Assembly (NCBI RefSeq): GCF_900083545.1
Contig: NZ_LT559262.1
Location: 3,150,324 to 3,214,323 of the forward strand
DNA: 64,000 nucleotides
Direction of reading: 5' to 3'
DNA from: Alistipes provencensis
Lineage (GTDB): Bacteria; Bacteroidota; Bacteroidia; Bacteroidales; Rikenellaceae
A program made the translations under genes and the position numbers. The notes below the pieces were generated by a model, which saw nothing but the letters and a program-made list of their open reading frames with translations, had not been told where the DNA came from and searched no databases. Below, in pieces: positions 1-7,464 of this stretch; the stretch's first letter is position 1, and every line of letters begins with the position of its first letter.

Positions 1-970
1 CATCCTGATTCCGGTGAGCCGCGCCAACACCTACTCGCGGCAAGAGGGGCTGGGCGAGGTACTCGGGAACAATACCGCTTTCGGGGTTCGCATGGTGTGG
101 AACGAGCAGCCGGGAACAGGCTCGGGGTCGAATATCCGGATGGTGAAAGCCGCCGGACGAGGACGGACGGGTTATATTCTGGTGCTGCCGGGCACGATGA
201 GCGGCAATGCCGTCGTCGCGGCAACCGACGCGGCCGGGAAGATACTCTGGAGCTGGCATCTGTGGGTGACGACCTATTCGCCCGACACGAATCAAGGCTG
301 GATGGACCGTCACCTGGGAGCCATGGCCAACAGCAAGGAGGCGGGCAGCGCCGCGTTCGGGTTGCTCTACCAATGGGGACGCAAAGACCCGTTCCCGTCG
401 ACCTCGGCCGGGCTCTACTAGGGCGACGAGGCGACCGGAGAGCTGTTCCCGGGCAGTTACAAGTCCACTACGCAATATACCTTGCAGCAGAGCGTGGAGA
501 ATTCCCACATCCGCGTACAGCACGGTACGAACGGGTTGAAAGATGCCGGAAACAGCACGTCCCACTGGTCCGATCTGTGGGGCGGTGAGATCGTCAGCAA
601 GGATGCCGTTTCCGCCACACCGACCCGCAAATCCGTATTCGATCCGTGTCCTGCGGGCTGGAAGGTTCCCTCATTCGGCGATGAGGGATGGGGTACAGGG
701 ACCACACGCCCCTCGAGTTCAGCCCACGATAAGTATGGCGATTACCTTCCAGACAAGGGAGGCTGGTATCCCATTACCGGTCAGCTGCTCGGAAATAGCA
801 CGGCATTCGGCCATACGGATGAGGGGTACTGCTGGACTTCCTCGGTACGGCCGTCGGACCCGGCGCCCTATTACCTGGTGATACGTTATAAATTCCCAAA
901 TCACCTGGTCATCAACCCGATGTACAACAGGGGCACGGGCATGTCCGTCCGATGCGTATGCGACAAGTAA
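1..970 (+). pseudogene. FISUMP-type surface protein, C-terminal part, interrupted by in-frame TAG
   Basis: The reading frame is open from the window edge to a TAG at 419-421, then continues in the same frame to a TAA at 968-970. Both halves belong to one protein. The first carries WSWHLWVT, WMDRHLGA and FGLLYQWGRKDPF; the second carries VFDPCPAGWKVP and ends MSVRCVCDK. These are hallmarks of the Fibrobacter-succinogenes-major-paralogous (FISUMP) domain, common at the C-terminus of Bacteroidales surface lipoproteins and fimbrial tip proteins. The 804-aa fimbrial protein at 16265-18679 ends in a similar way. The N-terminus lies outside the window. TAG is a normal stop in this genome (the genes ending at 28692, 38835 and 57740 use it), so this is a nonsense mutation or a sequence error, not recoding. 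Confidence 0.75.
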
Positions 971-978
971 ACGATCGC

Positions 979-1009
979 AAGGCTTTACCCGAAGGTAAAG
1001 CCTTGTTTC
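979..1009 (+). terminator. Intrinsic terminator after the FISUMP gene
   Basis: A perfect 11-bp stem (AAGGCTTTACC at 979-989, GGTAAAGCCTT at 994-1004) closes a CGAA tetraloop and is followed by GTTTC. It lies 9 nt after the TAA at 970. Confidence 0.8.
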
Positions 1010-1014
1010 ATATA

Positions 1015-1023
1015 CCCCCCCCC
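1015..1023. repeat. C9 homopolymer
   Basis: Nine consecutive C residues lie just after the terminator of the FISUMP gene. This is one of five G/C runs of nine or more in the window (see also 24517, 24665, 27930 and 30561). Confidence 0.9.
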
Positions 1024-1315
1024 TTACCAAATGTTCTTCCCCGGAGGAAGAGTGTTTTCACCCAACCGAAACCCGACCGTCGCTCTGCTGTATATGAGCG
1101 GCAAAACAAGGGAGCCGGTCGAATATCTCGATCGGCTCCATCCATTTAACGGAGAAAACAAATCATTTTTTCGCAGTTCGGCGCTTTTTCTTCAACCACT
1201 GGTAATAGCCCGTAAGCGGAAGGCTCAACCTGTATGATGCCTACCTTCAACAGCGAACGGCCGAATAATCGGCCTGCAACCTTTGAAATAAGATAAGGAA
1301 ACAGTATTCAGAGAA

Positions 1316-1351
1316 TGCAACAGATTGGACGATCCAATCTGTTGCATTTTT
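1316..1351 (+). terminator. Strong hairpin with T-tract, no assigned upstream gene
   Basis: A perfect 14-bp stem (1316-1329 with 1333-1346) has a CGA loop and is followed by TTTTTATTTTC. It has textbook intrinsic-terminator form on the + strand. No convincing gene lies between the previous terminator (1004) and this one, so it may end a short non-coding transcript. Confidence 0.7.
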
Positions 1352-1572
1352 ATTTTCAGGAGTGAGGCAACGACAGGCAAAAGTTCTGCTCGGGCTTACT
1401 GTATTGAAGATCAGCGTCAGATAATAAATGGACGAGAAATAATCCCATTCTTCTTTTATTTGTTTATTCCGGAATTTTCCATAATTTTGTATCACTCTTT
1501 GTTTCGGCAGGGAGCAAGGTTGCGTTGAATATTATTATCCAGGTTCAGGAAATCCCCGTTTCTTTACACTAC

Positions 1573-1627
1573 GATGGATAATACATAGGCAAAGCCTTTG
1601 CTATATCTGTATTATATCCTATCCATC
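1573..1627. repeat. Imperfect palindrome (about 55 bp)
   Basis: GATGGATA at 1573-1580 pairs with TATCCATC at 1620-1627. After a bulge, the inner arms ATACA and TAGGCAAAG pair with TGTAT and CTTTGCTA. The element folds as a long hairpin on either strand and directly precedes a second palindrome. Confidence 0.6.
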
Positions 1628-1643
1628 CATATAATATAGGTAA

Positions 1644-1717
1644 AGCGTGGGGCTTTATGTATTACTTGTAGTGAGTATGGGGATACTTCTGAACAGTAAT
1701 ACTAAAGCTCCCACGCT
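1644..1717. repeat. Long near-perfect palindrome (74 bp) with nested hairpin
   Basis: AGCGTGGG-GCTTTA from 1644 pairs with TAAAGCTCCCACGCT ending at 1717, with one bulged A. The stem continues as GTATTAC with GTAATAC, and the loop contains a further AGTAT/ATACT pairing around GGGG. No coding sequence overlaps it. It could be a small structured RNA, a MITE-like repeat or a protein-binding palindrome. Confidence 0.65.
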
Positions 1718-2057
1718 AACCTTATTAAAATTAATGCAACCCACGGGAGCAGGTTGCACTGATTTTAGTTGTATGGAAGTCCGAATTCCGAAAAAAGAAA
1801 TTGTTCTCTCTTCCGTTTGCAGGCCGTTCAACGGCCATCCGTCTCCGTCGGTGACGGATCTCATCAGCCCTTTTCGCCTTTTCTTGCGAAAAGTCAGGCC
1901 TTATTCTACAACATTTGTGCCAGATCGAAACATGCTGTTTTATCCGCTTGTGAGGCCTCTCCGAAAGGATGAATGGCTCGGCAAAGAGCGACAAAATGGC
2001 AGAGACGGGCATGTCATGACAAATCCACGATTCATAATCCCCTAATCCCATAAAAAT

Positions 2058-2531
2058 ATGAACGAACAGATTGAAAATACCCTGAACGAACTGATAAATA
2101 CCGAAATATGGTCCTCCAACCGGTATTTGTCGCTGCAAATCCATTTTGAACGGCAACAACTTCCAATTCTCTCTTTCTGGCTGAACATGCAGGCCCGCAG
2201 CGGTATAGAGCGAATCTGCCGGATGACAAGCCTGATTTACCGGCAGGGAGGGCGTGTGACAATCCGGGAAGCGACACACAACGCCAGAGAATGGGGTACG
2301 ACCATAGAGGCGCTGGACCGTATGATCGAACACGAGAACTATATGGACGGGCAGGTGGCATCACTACTGAAACTCACCGAGATGGAAGATACGGATATCT
2401 CGCAGCAAATCCATCAGATATATTCCCAGCGGTTCTATGTGACCAGTATCTTTACAGAGATGCTCCGCATTTTCGGAGAGGAGAGCCGGCGCAGACTACC
2501 CTTTAGCGACAAATTAGTGCATCTTGAATAA
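2058..2531 (+). CDS. Ferritin-like protein with degenerate ferroxidase centre
   Basis: This 157-aa protein aligns along its length with the true ferritin encoded 83 bp downstream (NTEIWSSNRYLS against IAELWSANLYLS), so it should form the same four-helix bundle. By that alignment, E16, E93 and Q124 are kept. The key metal ligands equivalent to E50, H53 and E130/E131 of the neighbour are G49, R52 and F126/Y127. It therefore probably cannot oxidise Fe(II) by the usual diiron site. It may co-assemble with the catalytic subunit as a structural or regulatory chain, or store another ligand. It lies in tandem on the same strand as the active paralogue, which suggests duplication and divergence. Confidence 0.8.
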   Translation: MNEQIENTLNELINTEIWSSNRYLSLQIHFERQQLPILSFWLNMQARSGIERICRMTSLIYRQGGRVTIREATHNAREWGTTIEALDRMIEHENYMDGQVASLLKLTEMEDTDISQQIHQIYSQRFYVTSIFTEMLRIFGEESRRRLPFSDKLVHLE

Positions 2532-2614
2532 AGACCGCATTTTTAAATAGCCAACAAATATCCGAAACACGAATGGAGTTTCATGCATATTAAACACATT
2601 AACCCCAAACACCC

Positions 2615-3097
2615 ATGATGACAGAAAAATTGCAAGATGCCCTAAACAGGCAAATCATTGCAGAACTATGGTCTGCAAACCTCTACCTCTCGATGTCGTT
2701 TTATTTCAGGAAACAGGGATTCGACGGATTCGCACACTGGATGAAAGAACAGTCCCGCGAGGAGACCGAACATGCCTGCATGTTCGCCGATTATCTGATC
2801 AAACGCGGCGGGCGGAATCCGACGCTGACGAAAGTCGACGAAGTACCGCAAAGCTGGGATTCTCCGCTGGATGCGTTCCGGCATGTCTACGGACACGAAT
2901 GCGAAGTATCGGAGATGATCGACAGACTGATGCAAACGGCCATCGAGGAGAAGGACAACGCAACTCAGGAGTTCCTCTGGCATTTTGTCCGGGAACAGGT
3001 CGAAGAGGAAGCCACGGCCGAATCTATCGCAGAGAAGATTCGGATGGCCGGGGACGCCGGCGTTCTTTTTCTCGATGCAAAACTGGGCGAACGTTAA
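2615..3097 (+). CDS. ftnA: Non-haem ferritin
   Basis: A 160-aa bacterial ferritin that oxidises and stores iron in a 24-subunit cytosolic shell. The ferroxidase ligands are visible: E17 (AELW), E50 and H53 (EETEH), E95 (GHECE), Q128 and E131 (REQVEEE). Length matches the FtnA family. Two adjacent ATG codons (2615 and 2618) can each serve as the start. It follows a degenerate paralogue at 2058-2531 and precedes class I aldolase by 37 bp. Ferritin next to Hsp20 and glycolytic genes suggests a stress-linked gene block, though no shared regulator site was identified. Confidence 0.92.
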   Translation: MMTEKLQDALNRQIIAELWSANLYLSMSFYFRKQGFDGFAHWMKEQSREETEHACMFADYLIKRGGRNPTLTKVDEVPQSWDSPLDAFRHVYGHECEVSEMIDRLMQTAIEEKDNATQEFLWHFVREQVEEEATAESIAEKIRMAGDAGVLFLDAKLGER

Positions 3098-3134
3098 GCC
3101 TGCAACATGGTTAAACGAATAAAATGAAATCATC

Positions 3135-4187
3135 ATGAAAAGCATTGCAGATATTTTGGACGAGGATGCCGTTTACTACCTCGACTACCAATGCAAAACC
3201 ATCGACAAGAAGTCGTTGTACCTGCCGGGGCCCGACACCGTGGACCGCATCTGGACGGATTCCGACCGCAACATCCGCACGCTGGGCAATCTCCAGCGGA
3301 TTCTCTCGCACGGGCGTCTGGGCGGCACGGGCTATGTCTCGATCCTGCCCGTGGATCAGGGCGTCGAGCACTCCGCAGGGGCCTCGTTCGCCCCGAATCC
3401 CGCCTATTTCGATCCGGAGAACATCGTCAGACTGGCCCTCGAGGGCGGCTGCAACGCCGTGGCTTCGACTTTCGGCGTACTCGGGTCCGTGGCACGGAAA
3501 TATGCGCACAAGATTCCGTTCATCGTCAAAATCAACCACAACGAGCTGCTCTCCTACCCCAACACCTATGACCAGGTGATGTTCGGAAACGTGAGGGAGG
3601 CCTGGAACATGGGCGCCGCCGCCGTGGGGGCGACGATCTATTTCGGCTCGGAGCAGAGCCGCCGGCAGTTGGTCGAGATCGCCCGCGCCTTCGACGAGGC
3701 CCACGGACTGGGCATGGCGACGATCCTGTGGTGCTACCTGCGCAACGAGGGTTTCAAAAAGGAGGGTGTCGACTACCACGCTTCGGCCGACCTGACGGGG
3801 CAGGCCGACCATCTGGGCGTGACGATCAAGGCCGACATCGTGAAGCAGAAACTCCCGTCGAACAACGGCGGGTTCCGGGCCGTCGGGTTCGGCAAGACCA
3901 GCGACAAGGTCTACACGGAGCTGACCTCCGACCACCCCATCGACCTCTGCCGCTATCAGGTGGCCAACGGGTATATGGGCCGCGTGGGGCTTATCAATTC
4001 GGGCGGCGAGTCGCACGGGGAGTCCGATCTGAAGGAGGCCGTCACGACGGCCGTCATCAACAAACGCGCCGGCGGCATGGGCCTCATCAGCGGCCGCAAG
4101 GCTTTCCAGCGCCCGATGAAGGAGGGAATCGAACTGCTCAACGCCATTCAGGACGTATATCTCGACCCCTCGATAACAATAGCTTGA
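3135..4187 (+). CDS. fbaB: Class I fructose-bisphosphate aldolase (DhnA/FbaB type)
   Basis: A 350-aa cytosolic Schiff-base aldolase that interconverts fructose 1,6-bisphosphate with glyceraldehyde 3-phosphate and dihydroxyacetone phosphate. Typical stretches are [12 protein letters not shown] near residue 72, [11 protein letters not shown] near 133 and GLINSGGES near 280. Length and sequence fit the DhnA-type bacterial class I family, not the zinc-dependent class II enzymes. Phosphofructokinase, the preceding glycolytic step, is encoded 1.2 kb downstream on the same strand, so the two may be co-regulated. Confidence 0.93.
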   Translation: MKSIADILDEDAVYYLDYQCKTIDKKSLYLPGPDTVDRIWTDSDRNIRTLGNLQRILSHGRLGGTGYVSILPVDQGVEHSAGASFAPNPAYFDPENIVRLALEGGCNAVASTFGVLGSVARKYAHKIPFIVKINHNELLSYPNTYDQVMFGNVREAWNMGAAAVGATIYFGSEQSRRQLVEIARAFDEAHGLGMATILWCYLRNEGFKKEGVDYHASADLTGQADHLGVTIKADIVKQKLPSNNGGFRAVGFGKTSDKVYTELTSDHPIDLCRYQVANGYMGRVGLINSGGESHGESDLKEAVTTAVINKRAGGMGLISGRKAFQRPMKEGIELLNAIQDVYLDPSITIA

Positions 4188-4253
4188 TATCCAAAAAACG
4201 ATTGGCCAATCGTATCGTTCACTAATTTATTAACTGTTCAAAACAAAAGTATC

Positions 4254-4679
4254 ATGTTACCTGCAAGAAAAAATCAGGACTGGCTGCCGAGCATCTTCAA
4301 CGATTTCTTCGGCAACGAATGGCTTGTGAAGCCGAATTTCTCGACTCCGGCGATCAACGTCGTCGAAACCGAAAAGGAGTACCGGGTTGAGGTTGCGGCT
4401 CCCGGTATGACCAAAGACGACTTCAAGATCAATCTGGACGATGAGAACAACCTGACCATCAATGTAGAAAAGAAGGAAGAGAAAAAAGAGGAAAAGAAGG
4501 AAAAACACTTTCTGCGTCGCGAATTCTCCTATACGAAATTCCAACAGTCCATCGCCCTGCCCGACAATACGGAAAAGGAGAAAATCTCCGCCAAAGTCGA
4601 ACATGGCGTACTCACGATCGAAATACCCAAGAAACAGGGTTCGGAAAAGAAGGTATCCCGAACGATCGATGTAAAATAA
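4254..4679 (+). CDS. Small heat-shock protein, Hsp20/alpha-crystallin family
   Basis: A 141-aa ATP-independent holdase that binds unfolding proteins in the cytosol. The alpha-crystallin domain spans roughly residues 30-140 and includes the signature HGVLTIEIPKK. A lysine/glutamate-rich loop (around residues 72-83) lies in the middle of the domain. It is followed by a strong terminator at 4685-4739. Confidence 0.92.
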   Translation: MLPARKNQDWLPSIFNDFFGNEWLVKPNFSTPAINVVETEKEYRVEVAAPGMTKDDFKINLDDENNLTINVEKKEEKKEEKKEKHFLRREFSYTKFQQSIALPDNTEKEKISAKVEHGVLTIEIPKKQGSEKKVSRTIDVK

Positions 4680-4684
4680 TACCC

Positions 4685-4746
4685 GGGAGCGTCCTTCCTT
4701 TTCGTTGGGTTAGTTACAGGTGTCGGGAAGGGCGCTCCCCTCTTTG
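4685..4746 (+). terminator. Terminator after hsp20
   Basis: A 14-bp stem with one G-T wobble (4685-4698 with 4726-4739) has a 27-nt loop and is followed by CTCTTTG. It starts 6 nt after the hsp20 stop and reaches close to the next start at 4754. Confidence 0.65.
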
Positions 4747-4753
4747 AAACAAT

Positions 4754-5323
4754 ATGGAAAGAGAAATCAAGATCGAATCGGGCGACGGCGAGATCAGATA
4801 TTGGTGGGTCTCGCTGCTGGTGGGCCTGCTGAGTGTCGCCGTCGGTATCTGGTGTATCGCCACACCGGAGGAATCGCTCATGGCCCTGACCTCGCTCTTC
4901 ATATGCGTACTGATCGCCGCGGGCATTTGCAACGTCGCTTTTGCGGCGTTGAACGACCGCCACAGCACCGGATGGGGCTGGACGCTGACACGCGGCATTC
5001 TCGAACTGTTGCTGGGAATCTGGCTGCTGGCGCTCCCACTGCCTGTTGTGGCGGAAACATTGGTGGTGCTGATCGGGTTCTGGGTATTGTTCTATGCCGT
5101 CATCGGAATCGGAGAAGCGTGCGAACTGCAGCAGTTCGGTGTCCGCGGCTGGGGATGGTTGCTCGCATGCAGCATCCTGTGCCTGATATTATCGTTCGTC
5201 TACCTGGTGACACCGGTTTACGGAGGTTTTTTCATCGTCCTCTATGCCGGCCTGTCCTTCCTCTTTTACGGAATATTCCGGATTGCATTCGCCTTTATCC
5301 TGCGCCGCCTGGGCCGAGGATGA
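4754..5323 (+). CDS. HdeD/DUF308-family membrane protein
   Basis: A 189-aa integral inner-membrane protein with about six hydrophobic segments, arranged as the pairs typical of the HdeD (DUF308) family. The N-terminus [18 protein letters not shown] is cytoplasmic in character and the C-terminus is basic. HdeD was first linked to acid resistance in E. coli, but the biochemical role of the family is unknown. The position between Hsp20 and Pfk is the only local clue. A terminator follows at 5369-5397. Confidence 0.8.
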   Translation: MEREIKIESGDGEIRYWWVSLLVGLLSVAVGIWCIATPEESLMALTSLFICVLIAAGICNVAFAALNDRHSTGWGWTLTRGILELLLGIWLLALPLPVVAETLVVLIGFWVLFYAVIGIGEACELQQFGVRGWGWLLACSILCLILSFVYLVTPVYGGFFIVLYAGLSFLFYGIFRIAFAFILRRLGRG

Positions 5324-5368
5324 CAAAGCTAACGGAATTCCGCATGTAAAAATCAAATTTGTTTGCCT

Positions 5369-5400
5369 ACATACCTCTCCCGCGTGGGGAGGTATGTTTT
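5369..5400 (+). terminator. Terminator between the DUF308 gene and pfkA
   Basis: ACATACCTC at 5369-5377 pairs with GAGGTATGT at 5389-5397, with further CCC/GGG pairing inside, and a T4 tail ends at 5400. Confidence 0.65.
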
Positions 5401-5417
5401 CAAAGCGATCATCAATA

Positions 5418-6398
5418 ATGAATAAAGAGCAATTCATAGGCGTCCTGACCTCCGGAGGCGACGCCTCGGGCATGAATGCGGCAATCCGGGCGGTGACGCG
5501 CAGCGCCATTTTCAATGGATTCCGGGTAAAAGGTATTTATCGCGGTTACGAAGGGTTAATCAACGGTGAAGTACGGGAACTCACCACAGAGGATGTCAGC
5601 AGCATCATTCAACGCGGCGGCACGATCCTCAAAACGGCCCGTTCGCCGCGTTTCACAACTCCCGAGGGGCGCAGACAGGCATGGGAAACGATACGACAGG
5701 AAGAGATCGGTGCGTTGGTCATCATCGGCGGCGACGGATCGTTACGCGGCGCACGCATCTTCGCCGAAGAGTACGACCTGCCCTGCATCGGGCTTCCGGG
5801 GACGATCGACAATGATCTCTGCGGGACGGATGTCACGATCGGATACGATACGGCGCTGAATACGATCGTCGAATGCGTGGACAAAATCCGCGACACGGCC
5901 ACATCGCACGATCGCATCTTTTTCGTCGAGGTCATGGGACGCGATGCCGGATTTTTGGCACAATACAGCGCAATCGCTTCCGGGGCCGAAGCGGCAATCA
6001 TCCCCGAGGACCGAACGGATGTCGACCAGCTTGAACATTTCATCGGACGGGGAATCCGGAAAACGAAAAACAGCAGCATCGTAATTGTTTCAGAAAGTCC
6101 GAAGGACGGCGGAGCCATGCACTATGCCGAACGGGTGTGCAAGGAGTATCCCGAATACGAAGTACGGGTCACCATTTTGGGACACCTGCAGCGAGGCGGA
6201 GCACCGAGTGCCTCGGATCGCATACTCTCCAGCCGTCTGGGGGTTGCGTCAGTCACGGCACTGCTGGAAGGTCAGCGCAATGTCATGATCGGCATTCGCA
6301 ACGGGGAAACTGTCTACGTTCCCTTCATCGAAGCGATCCGTCGAGATAAACCATTAGATAAAAGGTTGGTGGAAATTCTCGATGAATTGTCGATCTAA
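5418..6398 (+). CDS. pfkA: ATP-dependent 6-phosphofructokinase
   Basis: A 326-aa cytosolic enzyme that phosphorylates fructose 6-phosphate in glycolysis. The start at 5418 ([15 protein letters not shown]) is chosen because the longer open frame upstream reads through the preceding terminator. Visible motifs are [18 protein letters not shown] (nucleotide binding), [22 protein letters not shown] with the catalytic Asp, MGRDAGFLA and GHLQRGG. Length matches bacterial PfkA. It lies close to the class I aldolase, giving two successive glycolytic steps in one region. Confidence 0.94.
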   Translation: MNKEQFIGVLTSGGDASGMNAAIRAVTRSAIFNGFRVKGIYRGYEGLINGEVRELTTEDVSSIIQRGGTILKTARSPRFTTPEGRRQAWETIRQEEIGALVIIGGDGSLRGARIFAEEYDLPCIGLPGTIDNDLCGTDVTIGYDTALNTIVECVDKIRDTATSHDRIFFVEVMGRDAGFLAQYSAIASGAEAAIIPEDRTDVDQLEHFIGRGIRKTKNSSIVIVSESPKDGGAMHYAERVCKEYPEYEVRVTILGHLQRGGAPSASDRILSSRLGVASVTALLEGQRNVMIGIRNGETVYVPFIEAIRRDKPLDKRLVEILDELSI

Positions 6399-6412
6399 AG
6401 GGACTAATGCTC

Positions 6413-6420
6413 TATCTTTG
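6413..6420 (+). promoter_or_regulatory. Bacteroidota -7 element upstream of corA
   Basis: TATCTTTG matches TAnnTTTG 20 nt before the corA start. No well-spaced -33 TTTG was found, so this is a partial promoter match. Confidence 0.45.
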
Positions 6421-6440
6421 CAGGACAAAAGGAGTATCGC

Positions 6441-7460
6441 ATGAAAAACAACCTGCTGACCGAACAACTGGTCTACAATGGCGAGAGCCGCACGAAAACC
6501 CATATACACCTCATCGCCTACACCCGCGAAACGGTTCATGAAACGGTGTGCGACAATTTTACCGATGAAATATCGAAGGCAGACCCTGCGGCCAAACTGT
6601 GGATAAGGGTTCACGGGCTGGAAGACACGGAGTGCATCAACGCGCTCTGTACCCATTTCGGCATCGACTTCCTCGTCGTACAGGACATCCTGAACGTCAA
6701 CCACCCGAGTAAGGTAGAAGAGTACGACAAATTCAATTTTCTCGTTTCCCGAATCTTCGAAGGCGACAGAATCACACAGATCAGGCTGATCCAGGGCGGA
6801 AATTTCGTTATGAGTTTCACGGACAACGAGTCGACGCTTCTCAACGACGTGCAGCAGGCCTTGCAACACAACGTGCTGAAAATACGCACGCGAGCCTCCG
6901 ATTATCTTTTCTCGGTGATGATCAACGATCTGGTGTCGAACTACATATCCGTAGCCATGTCGATCGGCGACGATCTGGACGATCTGGAGACAGAACTCAT
7001 CGCCGCTTCGGATAATCGGGACATTGGCGGCCGACTGCAGATACACCGGCGCCGGTACATGGAACTCAAACGCACAATCATTCCGCTGAAAGATCAGTAT
7101 CCGCGGTTGCTGCATACGGATTCGACGCTCATCCATGCAGCCAACAAGCCGTTCCTCAACGATGTCAACGACCATTTGCTGAACGTAACCCAACTGATAG
7201 ACAGCTGCCGCGAAACGCTCTCGTCGCTCATGGATCTTTACGTCTCGAACAACGACCTGCGGATGAACGACATTATGAAACGGCTGACGATCGTTTCCAC
7301 CATTTTTATTCCGCTAACTTTTCTGGTCGGAGTCTGGGGTATGAATTTCAAATACATGCCCGAACTGGAATGGGAGCACGGCTATATCACGGCGTGGATC
7401 GTCATGGTCGCAGTCGGGATCGCGGCCTATCTGATTTTCAAAACGAAAAAATGGCGCTAA
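6441..7460 (+). CDS. corA: CorA-family magnesium/cobalt channel
   Basis: A 339-aa inner-membrane divalent-cation channel. A long soluble N-terminal domain (about residues 1-270) precedes two C-terminal membrane helices. The signature GMN at residues 300-302 lies at the end of the first helix, followed by the periplasmic loop MPELEW. The family assembles as a pentamer and conducts Mg2+ or Co2+. The antiporter gene starts 4 bp after the stop, so the two are almost certainly co-transcribed as an ion-homeostasis unit. Confidence 0.94.
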   Translation: MKNNLLTEQLVYNGESRTKTHIHLIAYTRETVHETVCDNFTDEISKADPAAKLWIRVHGLEDTECINALCTHFGIDFLVVQDILNVNHPSKVEEYDKFNFLVSRIFEGDRITQIRLIQGGNFVMSFTDNESTLLNDVQQALQHNVLKIRTRASDYLFSVMINDLVSNYISVAMSIGDDLDDLETELIAASDNRDIGGRLQIHRRRYMELKRTIIPLKDQYPRLLHTDSTLIHAANKPFLNDVNDHLLNVTQLIDSCRETLSSLMDLYVSNNDLRMNDIMKRLTIVSTIFIPLTFLVGVWGMNFKYMPELEWEHGYITAWIVMVAVGIAAYLIFKTKKWR

Positions 7461-7464
7461 CCCC

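Larger units (their letters stand above)
1010..2057. other. Gene-poor spacer rich in inverted repeats
   Basis: No reading frame here has a recognisable product or a believable start. The interval holds a C9 tract (1015-1023), a terminator-like hairpin (1316-1346), two large imperfect palindromes (1573-1627 and 1644-1717), and shorter hairpins near 1734-1757 (TGCAACC/GGTTGCA) and 1872-1894 (CTTTTCGC/GCGAAAAG). The density of structure suggests non-coding RNA, decayed small repeats, or both. Confidence 0.5.

Noticed and set aside
419..421. Possible TAG readthrough or recoding
   Set aside because: Several intact genes use TAG as normal stop, and no suppressor tRNA or recoding signal was seen.
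1010..2057. CRISPR-like or tRNA genes in the repeat-rich spacer
   Set aside because: The repeats are inverted, not regularly spaced direct repeats, and no cloverleaf or T-arm motif was found. No CRISPR array was seen anywhere in the window.
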